In this document: in pieces, positions 53,674 to 60,928 of the stretch
How positions within the stretch are numbered: position 1 is the first letter of the stretch
Layout: every line of letters begins with the position of its first letter
From: Chitinophaga barathri
GTDB taxonomy: Bacteria > Bacteroidota > Bacteroidia > Chitinophagales > Chitinophagaceae
Direction: 5' to 3'
DNA: 64,000 bases
Assembly (NCBI RefSeq): GCF_003807585.1
Contig: NZ_RMBX01000013.1
Span: 1-64,000 of the forward strand
Translations under genes and position numbers: made by a program
Notes under the pieces: model-generated
What the model was told of the DNA's origin: nothing
Databases searched by the model: none
Seen by the model: only the letters and a program-made list of their open reading frames with translations

Positions 53674-55140
53674 TTATTTTTCTAAAAGTTCCAGTACTTC
53701 GATTAATACCTGTTTATCGTCGAACGGGTGTTTCACTCCCCTGATCTCCTGGTATTTCTCATGGCCTTTGCCGGCAACGAGGATGATGTCTTCCTGCTGC
53801 GCAAAACTCACGGCCGTTTTGATGGCTTCCCTGCGGTCCGCAATCGATAAGGTTTTGCGGCGTTGGTGTACGGCTACGCCTGCCTCCATCTGGTGAATGA
53901 TCTCCTGCGGGTCTTCAGAGCGGGGATTATCCGATGTGAAGATTACGCGGTCGCTGTGCTCCGCCGCTACCTGTCCCATCACGGGGCGTTTGGCCGTATC
54001 CCTGTCCCCGCCGCAGCCCACCACGGTAATGATCTGCTCGTGGCCTTCGCGGAGGTTTTTGATAGTGGCCAGCACGTTCAGCAAAGCATCGGGCGTATGG
54101 GCGTAATCCACAATACCTATTACGCGCAGGTTCTTTGAAACGATGTAGTCGAAGCGGCCTTCCGCGCCCTGTATGTCGCTGAGGGCAGCCAGTACTTCGT
54201 CTTTATCTTTTTCCAGCAGCACGGCAGCGCCGTATACCGCCATGAGATTGTATGCGTTGAATTCCCCGATGAGGCGGAAATGCACTTCCCTTTCGCCTAC
54301 CAGCATGATGAGGCCGGTGAGATTGTTTTCGAGGATCTTGCCTTTGAAATCCGCCATGGTGCGAAGGCTGTAAGTAGCCTTGTGCGCCCTGGTGTTCTGC
54401 AGCATCACGTTCCCGCGTTTGTCATCCAGGTTTGTGAGGGCGAACGCGGTGGCGGGCAGGCCGTCGAAAAACGCCTTCTTCACGCGGATGTATTCATCAA
54501 ATGTTTTATGATAATCCAGGTGGTCGTGGGTGATATTGGAGAATATGCCACCGGCAAACTTCAGCCCCGCGATCCTTTGCTGGTGTACGGCATGGGAACT
54601 TACTTCCATGAAGGCATAATCGCAGCCCCGGGTCACCATGTCCGCCAGCAGGGCGTTCAGGTTGATGGGGTCGGGCGTGGTGTGGGTGGCGGGAATGATG
54701 TTTTCGCCGATCTGGTTCTGCACGGTGCTCAGCAGGCCGCATATATGGCCCAGGCGGGTGAACAGCCGGAACAGCATGGTGGCGATGGTGGTTTTGCCGT
54801 TGGTGCCGGTAACGCCTACCAGTTTCAGTTTGTGGGAGGGATTGTCGTAAAAATTCCCTGCCATCACGCCGGCAGCCTGGTGACTGTTTGACACCTGCAC
54901 ATAACAAACGTCTGGTGAAATGGTATCCGGAATGGTTTCGCAGATAACGGCGGCGGCTCCCTGGCTGATAGCTTTGGAGATAAAGTCATGACCGTCCGCC
55001 GCAAGGCCGCGGATGGCAATGAAAACATCGCCCGCCTTGATCTGGCGGGAGTCTATATGGAGGGCATGAACGGCAATATCGTTGTTGCCGAGCACCTGCC
55101 CGATGTTTACATTGTATAATATTTCCCGCAGCGTTTTCAT
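53674..55140 (-). CDS. murE: UDP-MurNAc-tripeptide synthetase (meso-diaminopimelate type)
   Basis: Adds the third residue of the stem peptide. It has 488 residues; ATP loop VTGTNGKTTIATML near 109-122, and the DNPRSEDP motif near 408-415, whose DNPR form marks use of meso-diaminopimelate rather than lysine. The ATG at 55140 is embedded in CTGATG, the last copy of the short arm of the repeat array that fills the gap to ftsI. There is no Shine-Dalgarno, and the start codon could pair with the neighbouring CATCAG (55167-55173 region). Confidence 0.97.
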   Translation of the reverse strand: MKTLREILYNVNIGQVLGNNDIAVHALHIDSRQIKAGDVFIAIRGLAADGHDFISKAISQGAAAVICETIPDTISPDVCYVQVSNSHQAAGVMAGNFYDNPSHKLKLVGVTGTNGKTTIATMLFRLFTRLGHICGLLSTVQNQIGENIIPATHTTPDPINLNALLADMVTRGCDYAFMEVSSHAVHQQRIAGLKFAGGIFSNITHDHLDYHKTFDEYIRVKKAFFDGLPATAFALTNLDDKRGNVMLQNTRAHKATYSLRTMADFKGKILENNLTGLIMLVGEREVHFRLIGEFNAYNLMAVYGAAVLLEKDKDEVLAALSDIQGAEGRFDYIVSKNLRVIGIVDYAHTPDALLNVLATIKNLREGHEQIITVVGCGGDRDTAKRPVMGQVAAEHSDRVIFTSDNPRSEDPQEIIHQMEAGVAVHQRRKTLSIADRREAIKTAVSFAQQEDIILVAGKGHEKYQEIRGVKHPFDDKQVLIEVLELLEK

Positions 55141-55430
55141 CAGTTCTTATTCGTCTTTTTTATTTGTCTGATGGGGTCTTACGACCTCATTACTCCTTAT
55201 TCGTCTTTTTATTTGTGTAATGGGGTCTCCGACCTCATCAGTTCTTATTCGTCTTTTTTAATTGTCTGATGGGGTCTTCGACCTCATTACTCCTTATTCG
55301 TCTTTTTATTTGTGTAATGGGGTCTTCGACCTCATTAGTTCATTACGTCTTTTTATTGGTCTGATGGGGTCTCCGACCTCATCAGTTCTTATTCGTCTCC
55401 CTATTTGCCAGAAGAAGCCCTATGGCTTCT
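55141..55430. repeat. six-unit hairpin repeat array between ftsI and murE
   Basis: Units begin at 55141, 55191, 55239, 55288, 55336 and 55383 and are 47-50 bp long. Units 1-5 share TTATTCGTCTTTTT-like spacers and ATGGGGTC + 3-4 bases + GACCTCAT, a small hairpin (one G-T pair on the plus strand). Each right arm can instead pair with the next left arm over 11 bp: GACCTCATTAC (55183) with GTAATGGGGTC (55217), GACCTCATCAG (55231) with CTGATGGGGTC (55266), GACCTCATTAC (55280) with GTAATGGGGTC (55314), GACCTCATTAG (55328) with CTGATGGGGTC (55361). The alternating TAC/GTA and CAG/CTG ends are compensatory. Unit 6 has a different stem (GAAGAAGCC/GGCTTCTTT) in the same place. Confidence 0.9.
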
Positions 55431-57533
55431 TTAGCTTAATTCGATGATAATCGTTTGTTCCTTCCCGATATTGGCGCCTCCGGGCAATGACTGGCTGGTC
55501 ACTTTTCCGGCTCCTTTGATCACTACACGGAGCCCTGCATTTTCCAGCAGGTACAGCGCATCTTTCAGCCCCATGCCTTTTACATCCGGTACCGTACCTG
55601 ATGCATTTCTGATCGGTTCGAAACTTAGCTTGTTGCCTTCAATCCCGGCGCTCACCCAGTTGGACCCGGTGAGGCTTCCCTGCCAGGGCAGGTTGAGGGC
55701 CGCGGCTACACTGCGCCATTCGCTGCCTTTACCGTTTTTGATGGCCATGAGCGTGTCAAGGCCACCGGCCTGTTGCTGAGGCAGCGGCTTCTGAACAGCC
55801 AGCGCGTATAATTTGTCCGCTACTTCCCTGAATACCGGGCCTGCCACGCTGCCACCGTAAAACTTGGCGGCGTGCGGCCTGTTTTTGATCACTACCACAC
55901 AGGTATATTGTGGGTCATCGGCAGGGAAATAACCCGCGAATGACGATTGGTAAATTTTGTCAACGTAACCGCGGTTGCCATTTGCTACCAACGCTGTACC
56001 GGTTTTGCCGGCAAAGCGGTAATACGGTGTTTGCAGTTTGGCGGCGGTGCCGTTCAGTACTACGCCTTCCAGCATGTCTTTCAGCTGCTGGAGGGTGCGG
56101 GCGGAGCAAACGCTGTCCAGTACAATCACCGGCTCAAATTGTTTCACCGGTTGGCCAAACTCCATGATGCTGTTCACGAGGTAAGGCTTCATCATTTTCC
56201 CGTTGTTTGCCACGGCGTTGTACAGCATGGCGGTTTGCAGCGGGCTTTGCAGCACTTCGTATCCGAAAGCCATCCAGGGCAGGGTTACGGCGCTCCAGCT
56301 TTTGTTCTCCGTGGTCTTGATGCGCGGAGTGCCTTCGCCGATGAGATCAATGCCGGTGGGTTTATCGAGATGCAGTCTTTTGAGGTGGGCGGAAAACTCG
56401 TTCGGTTTTTTGTGATAATACTGGTAGGCGAGTTTGGCCATCCCTACGTTGGAACTGCGTTCGAATGCTTTTTTGACCGTTACGGTGGTAAAATGGTGCG
56501 GCTCGGAATCGTACACCACACGGCGGTTGATGGGCCAGCGGCCGTAGTTGAGGTCTACCATCGAGTTGGGCGATACATAGCCGTCTTCCAGCAGCGCGAT
56601 CATGGTGGCCAGCTTAAAGGTGGAACCGGGTTCGCCCACATGCAGGGCGTAGTTCTGATCTTCCCAGTAACTGCCGTCTTTCTGGCGGCCGAGATTGGCG
56701 ATGGCTTTGATCTTGCCGGTCTTTACTTCCATGAGGATGCAGGTGCCGTGTTCCGCTTCATTCGATATCATCATTTTCATGAGAGCGTTTTCTGCGATGT
56801 CCTGCATATTTACGTCCAGGGTGGTGATGATGTCTTTGCCGTTTTCCGGTTCTATATCGTATCCTTCCACGGGCATGTAGGTGCCGCCGGCGATGCGGCG
56901 CATAAGGCGTTTGCCGGTCACGCCGCTGAGGTTTTCGTCGTAAGTTCTTTCAAGGCCCACGTTCTGCGCGTTCTCGCGGGAAAGGCCGATGGTACGGTTG
57001 GCGAGGAGCTTGAAGGGGTTGATGCGTTTATTTTTGGTTTCAACGATCAGGCCGCCTTTGTTCCGCCCCTGGCGAAACATGGGGAAACTGCGGAGCTGCT
57101 GGTATTCGTCGAAACGGACGTTGCGTTTTAATAAAAAGTAGCGGTCCTTTTCATTGAACCCTTCTTTGAGCAGTTTTTTATATTCTGCCGCGGATTTGTC
57201 CATAAAAAGTTCCGCCAGGCGGGAGGAGAGGGAATCGATGTTATCCTTAAAAATGGTGCTTTTGGGGTCGCTGATCCCATCTGCCCTGAAATCGATACGG
57301 ATATCGAAGTAGGGGATGGAGGTGGAGAGCATGCGGCCTTCTTCCGAATAGATGGTACCACGGTCCGCGTCCAGGTCCATGAAGGCGGTGTGCAGGCTGT
57401 CGGACATGCTGCGCCAGTAATCACCCTGTACATGCTGGATGAAGAAAACCCTGCCGAGGATAGCCACAGCAAAGACGCCCATGCCAATGAGGCAAAGATA
57501 TGCTCGCCATAGTATGTCCTTTTTAATCTCCAT
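55431..57533 (-). CDS. ftsI: septal penicillin-binding protein with PASTA domain
   Basis: Class B transpeptidase that cross-links septal peptidoglycan. It has 700 residues: one N-terminal transmembrane helix (about 12-32), a dimerisation/pedestal domain (50-230), the transpeptidase domain with Ser304-Thr-Phe-Lys307 (active serine), Ser360-Ser-Asn362 and Lys510-Thr-Gly512, and one C-terminal PASTA domain (about 635-700, VPDVKGMGLKDAL). PASTA on FtsI is usual in Bacteroidota. The stop codon touches unit 6 of the repeat array. Confidence 0.96.
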   Translation of the reverse strand: MEIKKDILWRAYLCLIGMGVFAVAILGRVFFIQHVQGDYWRSMSDSLHTAFMDLDADRGTIYSEEGRMLSTSIPYFDIRIDFRADGISDPKSTIFKDNIDSLSSRLAELFMDKSAAEYKKLLKEGFNEKDRYFLLKRNVRFDEYQQLRSFPMFRQGRNKGGLIVETKNKRINPFKLLANRTIGLSRENAQNVGLERTYDENLSGVTGKRLMRRIAGGTYMPVEGYDIEPENGKDIITTLDVNMQDIAENALMKMMISNEAEHGTCILMEVKTGKIKAIANLGRQKDGSYWEDQNYALHVGEPGSTFKLATMIALLEDGYVSPNSMVDLNYGRWPINRRVVYDSEPHHFTTVTVKKAFERSSNVGMAKLAYQYYHKKPNEFSAHLKRLHLDKPTGIDLIGEGTPRIKTTENKSWSAVTLPWMAFGYEVLQSPLQTAMLYNAVANNGKMMKPYLVNSIMEFGQPVKQFEPVIVLDSVCSARTLQQLKDMLEGVVLNGTAAKLQTPYYRFAGKTGTALVANGNRGYVDKIYQSSFAGYFPADDPQYTCVVVIKNRPHAAKFYGGSVAGPVFREVADKLYALAVQKPLPQQQAGGLDTLMAIKNGKGSEWRSVAAALNLPWQGSLTGSNWVSAGIEGNKLSFEPIRNASGTVPDVKGMGLKDALYLLENAGLRVVIKGAGKVTSQSLPGGANIGKEQTIIIELS

Positions 57534-57561
57534 GCCGGGTTAGTGTCAGTATCGTTTTTTG

Positions 57562-57933
57562 TTATTGCTCTGTTTGTTTCTCTTTCACTTCGATGCGTTG
57601 CGGCGGGGTGCTCAGTTCTTTCAGGCCCAGCTGCTCCACGGCTTTGCTTACTTCGCTCAGTTTGCTGCGGAACATCAGTTCGCTTTTCACACTCAGGTAT
57701 TCCCATTTCAGCTCCTTGATCTCACGGCTCAGTTTGTTGATGCGGCGTACTTTTTTTTCCGCCAGGTGACTGTTTGCGATGTATACCAGTGCGATCACGG
57801 CGAGAAAAAGGATAAAAGGCAGGTTCCTGGTGATCAGCTGGTAGTTGATCCGCAGGCGCCATTCTCTCCGGGGCTCCCGGGGAAGGTCCGTGGGGACTTC
57901 TTCTTCCTGTATATGCTTTTCTTCTTCCTGCAA
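57562..57933 (-). CDS. ftsL: FtsL-like cell division protein
   Basis: A 123-residue bitopic protein: an acidic/basic cytosolic N-terminus, one transmembrane helix (about 37-53, LPFILFLAVIALVYIAN) and a periplasmic coiled coil (about 60-105, with heptads such as INKLSREIKELKWEYLSVKSE). Sequence conservation of FtsL is low; the plan and the position between rsmH and ftsI support the call. It lies 28 bp before ftsI. Confidence 0.88.
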   Translation of the reverse strand: MQEEEKHIQEEEVPTDLPREPRREWRLRINYQLITRNLPFILFLAVIALVYIANSHLAEKKVRRINKLSREIKELKWEYLSVKSELMFRSKLSEVSKAVEQLGLKELSTPPQRIEVKEKQTEQ

Positions 57934-58012
57934 CGCTTACAAGGTTTAACGACAGTTTATACGCAATCTTTTTCCGGTAACAAGGGGATAGGATGGAAGT
58001 AACAGTAACGGT

Positions 58013-58921
58013 TTATATCTTTTCAGCGACCCTTAATTTGGCGCTCCTGCTCCGCGGGTTGGCCCGCAATTCTGCTTCACCGGCCGTTACGGGTTTCTTA
58101 GTGATCAGCCTGAACAGTTTGGGCGGCGTTTCGAAGCTGTACGGGTTTTCGTCCGCCGTTTCGAAGGAGCCTGCCTTCATATAGTTCTTCACCAGCCTGT
58201 CTTCCAGCGAATGGAAGGTGATAATGGACAGCCTGCCGCCTGGTTTTAATACCTGGGATGACTGTGTGAGCAGGTCTTTCAGTGCGCCGAGCTCGTCATT
58301 TACTGTTATCCGCAGTGCCTGGAAGACCTGTGCGAGGTATTTTGCGGGGTTGCCTTTCACGATAGGCTGTATGAGTGATTTAAATTCGGCAATGGTGCGT
58401 AAGGGGTGCGCTTTTCGCAGCTGTACGATGGTTCTGGCCAGGGTGCGGGCGTTGGTTACTTCGCCGTAGTCCTGGAAGAGCTGGTGCAGGTGCTGTTCGG
58501 AATATGTCTGGAGAACGTCCGCGGCGGTAACGCTATTGCGCGTATCCATCCGCATGTCCAGGTTTCCGTCGAACCGGGTGGAAAACCCTCTTGCGCCGGT
58601 GTCGAACTGGTGGGAGGAAACCCCGAGGTCCGCCAGCAGGCCGTCTGCGTCCAATGCTTTGTGCAGCTTCAGGAAACGGTGCAGGTGCCGGAAATTCTCC
58701 TTTACAAAAGTGACCCTCTCGTCCACGATGCGGTTGCGGTATGCATCCTCGTCCTGGTCAAACACGATCAGCCTGCCCTGGGGGCCCAGCTGTTCAAGGA
58801 TGGCCCTGGAATGACCGCCTCCGCCGAAAGTAGCGTCGATATAGGTGCCGTCAGGACGGATGCCCATGTTTGCCACTACTTCGTGAAGGAGAACGGGCAG
58901 GTGATACTGTGAAGGTTCCAT
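58013..58921 (-). CDS. rsmH: 16S rRNA (cytosine(1402)-N(4))-methyltransferase
   Basis: SAM-dependent methyltransferase (formerly MraW) that modifies C1402 in the ribosomal P site. About 302 residues from the ATG at 58921, 10 bp after mraZ; a GTG/ATG frame from 58954 would overlap mraZ. YHLPVLLHEVV at the N-terminus, the SAM loop DATFGGGGHS and the end segment GGRLSIITFHSLEDRLVKN are diagnostic. Arg/Ala-rich C-terminus (NPRSRSAKLRVAEK) is usual. Confidence 0.97.
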   Translation of the reverse strand: MEPSQYHLPVLLHEVVANMGIRPDGTYIDATFGGGGHSRAILEQLGPQGRLIVFDQDEDAYRNRIVDERVTFVKENFRHLHRFLKLHKALDADGLLADLGVSSHQFDTGARGFSTRFDGNLDMRMDTRNSVTAADVLQTYSEQHLHQLFQDYGEVTNARTLARTIVQLRKAHPLRTIAEFKSLIQPIVKGNPAKYLAQVFQALRITVNDELGALKDLLTQSSQVLKPGGRLSIITFHSLEDRLVKNYMKAGSFETADENPYSFETPPKLFRLITKKPVTAGEAELRANPRSRSAKLRVAEKI

Positions 58922-58931
58922 ATGCGCCGTT

Positions 58932-59402
58932 TTACAATCCCAAGTTTGGTCCATCGCCTGCTGTCATAACCTGTTGTGCCAGATTGCTGAAGGCGTCCGG
59001 TGAAAAATTATCAAAGAACTCCTGGTATTTCGTCTTATCCCAGATCTCAATTTTGTTGTTGGCGGCCGTGAGCACAATGTCCTTGTCCAGCCCGGCATGC
59101 GCCATCAGGTTTTTGGGGATGTTCAGCCTTCCTGCGCTATCCAGCTCCAGGATGGTGGCCCCGTTCAGAAAATAGCGGCGGAATTCCCTAACTTTCGGAT
59201 CAAAATCGTTCAGTTTGCCAATTTTCTCCTGGATAGGTTGCCACTCGTTCATCGGGTACAACGTCAAGCACTTCTCAAAGCCACGGTTCAGCACGAACTG
59301 GTTGCCCGCACTTTCTGCGATCTGCCGTTTAAATCCGGCAGGGAGCAGGAAGCGCCCTTTTGCGTCCAGCGTTGCTTCATATTCACCTAAAAATCCCGTC
59401 AT
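58932..59402 (-). CDS. mraZ: transcriptional regulator MraZ
   Basis: DNA-binding regulator of the division cluster, with two AbrB-like SpoVT domains forming a ring. About 156 residues from the ATG at 59402 (MTGFLGEYEATLD), preferred over 59438 because the extra residues are unlike the family. LDAKGRFLLPAGFK near 11-24 and LDSAGRLNIPKNLMAHAG near 98-115 are the two DXXXR-containing repeats. First gene of the cluster. MraZ usually binds repeats upstream of its own gene; I did not see clear TGGGN repeats here. Confidence 0.95.
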   Translation of the reverse strand: MTGFLGEYEATLDAKGRFLLPAGFKRQIAESAGNQFVLNRGFEKCLTLYPMNEWQPIQEKIGKLNDFDPKVREFRRYFLNGATILELDSAGRLNIPKNLMAHAGLDKDIVLTAANNKIEIWDKTKYQEFFDNFSPDAFSNLAQQVMTAGDGPNLGL

Positions 59403-59486
59403 GCTTAGTTTTAGTACTTGATTTCCATTTTCTAACACAAAATAACACTTTTTCCCACTTTTAACCGAAAAAATGTATTATATATT

Positions 59487-59608
59487 TTTTCCACAGGAGT
59501 ATAATGCCTCACAGAACGGCTTTGAACAGGGTTGATTCACAGGGCCTGTGGATACTTGTGAGTTATGTGTGAATAAAATGTGAACAGTGTGGGTAAATAT
59601 GTTGATAA
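59487..59608. promoter_or_regulatory. cluster of DnaA-box-like 9-mers between mraZ and bamD
   Basis: Five 9-mers differ by one base from TTATCCACA or its complement: TTTTCCACA (59487-59495), TGTGGATAC (59547-59555), TGTGAATAA (59568-59576), TGTGGGTAA (59588-59596) and TGTTGATAA (59600-59608). A weaker one (TGATTCACA) is at 59533. Flanking DNA is AT-rich. Four of the five read in one direction. They could be DnaA sites for transcriptional control of the divergent mraZ and bamD genes, or part of a replication origin. Confidence 0.5.
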
Positions 59609-59691
59609 CCTCAAAGGGCTTTATTTTCAGCACTTTTGCAAAATTTTAACTGCCGCTTTCTTCGTTCCTACCATAATTTGCTTTTAATTCG

Positions 59692-59699
59692 TACCTTTG
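59692..59699 (+). promoter_or_regulatory. -7 promoter element of bamD
   Basis: TACCTTTG matches TAnnTTTG and is identical to the element of the OmpA-family gene. Transcription would start about 6 nt before the bamD ATG, so the mRNA would be nearly leaderless. A TTTG at 59677 is too close to be the partner element. Confidence 0.5.
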
Positions 59700-59711
59700 C
59701 GATTCTTTTTT

Positions 59712-60545
59712 ATGAGGAAAATTCTCTTATATACCGGCCTGATGGCCCTTATCATCGTTTCCGCCTCCTGTAACAGGGAGCTCCGGAGGATCGAAAAAAG
59801 CAATGACCTGGAAAAAAAACTTGCGTACGCCGACAAGATGTACGAAAAGAAAAAATACCAGTTAGCACAGACCTTATATGAGGAAATGATCCCCATTTTT
59901 AAAGGAACTGACAAATTCGAGCCGCTTTATTATAAGTACGCCTACTGTTCTTTCTACCTGAAAGACTATACCCAGGCCGCTTTCCACTTCAAAAACTACC
60001 TTGACGCGCTGCCCAGCAGCCCCAGGGCAATGGAAATCGACTACCAGCAGGCATATTGTTATTACAAACTATCGCCCAAAGTAGCCCTGGACCAGACCAA
60101 CAGCATGAAAGCCATTGCCGCCATGCAGACCTTCATCAATACCTATCCCAACTCCGAGAAATCCGCGGAGGCAAACGTGGTGATAGACCTGCTGAGGAGG
60201 AAACTGGAACAGAAGGAATTCAATGCAGCCGAGCTGTATTACGAACTGGGCCACTATAAGGCCGCCGGCGTAAGCTTCAAAAGCCTGATGAGGGCCTATC
60301 CCGATTCGGAAAAAAGCGACAGTTACAAGTACATGGCCATCAAATCCTACTACCTGTACGCCAAAAACAGCGTTTATTACCGCCAGAAAGAACGCTACGA
60401 AACCGTTTTGACAGAGTATCTGGAGTTTTCAGACCGCTACCCGACCAGCAAACTGAAGACAGATGCCGAAAAATACTTTACCTTAGCAAAAAATAACATC
60501 AAATCCCTGGAAAATGAGCAAAATAAAGAGAAGTCTAACCAGTAG
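59712..60545 (+). CDS. bamD: outer membrane protein assembly factor BamD
   Basis: Lipoprotein of the BAM complex that inserts beta-barrel proteins into the outer membrane. It has 277 residues: signal peptide with lipobox Cys20 (VSASC), then five TPR-like helix pairs (about 30-260). The YQLAQTLYEEMIPIFKG, AYCSFYLKDYTQAAFHF and YPNSEKSAEANVVIDLLRRKL segments are typical. The ATG at 59712 agrees with the promoter element; an in-frame TTG at 59697 lies inside it. Its end overlaps the next gene by 32 bp in another frame. Confidence 0.94.
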   Translation: MRKILLYTGLMALIIVSASCNRELRRIEKSNDLEKKLAYADKMYEKKKYQLAQTLYEEMIPIFKGTDKFEPLYYKYAYCSFYLKDYTQAAFHFKNYLDALPSSPRAMEIDYQQAYCYYKLSPKVALDQTNSMKAIAAMQTFINTYPNSEKSAEANVVIDLLRRKLEQKEFNAAELYYELGHYKAAGVSFKSLMRAYPDSEKSDSYKYMAIKSYYLYAKNSVYYRQKERYETVLTEYLEFSDRYPTSKLKTDAEKYFTLAKNNIKSLENEQNKEKSNQ

Positions 60546-60855
60546 CATCAATCCCTGGGTAGAAACCAGGAACACCACCGATATCAAGAACAGGACCGGT
60601 AACCTGTATGAGTCTATTGCCATTATTGCCAAAAGGGCAAACCAGATCAACATTACCGTAAAGGAAGAACTGCATTCCAAACTGGAAGAGTTCGCCAGCC
60701 ATACGGACAATCTGGAAGAAGTGCATGAGAACAAGGAGCAGATCGAAATCTCCCGTTTTTACGAAAGATTGGCCAATTCCGCCATCCAGGCTACCAATGA
60801 GTTCCTGGACAACAAAATTTACTTCCGTAAGAACGATGACGATCTGTACAGCTGA
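60514..60855 (+). CDS. rpoZ: RNA polymerase omega subunit (RpoZ/Rpb6 family)
   Basis: A 113-residue protein matching the Bacteroidota form of omega. The core motif NLYESIAIIAKRANQIN (residues about 30-46) is the Rpb6/omega helix that clamps the beta-prime C-terminus; the C-terminal half is charged and helical. The start lies inside bamD (32-bp overlap), so translation is probably coupled. A terminator hairpin follows 32 bp after the stop. Confidence 0.9.
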   Translation: MSKIKRSLTSSINPWVETRNTTDIKNRTGNLYESIAIIAKRANQINITVKEELHSKLEEFASHTDNLEEVHENKEQIEISRFYERLANSAIQATNEFLDNKIYFRKNDDDLYS

Positions 60856-60885
60856 TCCATCGGTTATCGAAAAAATATTAACTTC

Positions 60886-60923
60886 ATAGCGGCAGAATAT
60901 ATCGTTCTGCCGCTTTTGTTTTG
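60886..60923 (+). terminator. terminator between rpoZ and coaBC
   Basis: AGCGGCAGAA at 60888-60897 pairs with TTCTGCCGCT at 60905-60914 (10 bp, 7-base loop) and TTTGTTTTG follows. It ends only 6 nt before the coaBC start codon. Confidence 0.78.
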
Positions 60924-60928
60924 CCACC

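Noticed and set aside
55141..55430. CRISPR array
   Set aside because: The units are direct repeats without unique spacers; the parts between the hairpins are themselves similar, and no cas genes are present.
55262..55447. 61-codon reading frame across the repeat array
   Set aside because: It only reads through repeat units on the strand opposite to the genes and has no coding character of its own.
55947..57131. 394-codon plus-strand frame opposite ftsI
   Set aside because: Shadow of ftsI, whose transpeptidase motifs are all on the minus strand.
59439..59711. Replication origin (oriC) as a firm call
   Set aside because: DnaA-like boxes are clustered, but dnaA is not nearby and both the rRNA operon and the nuo operon would be transcribed against the fork. 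I report it only as a finding.
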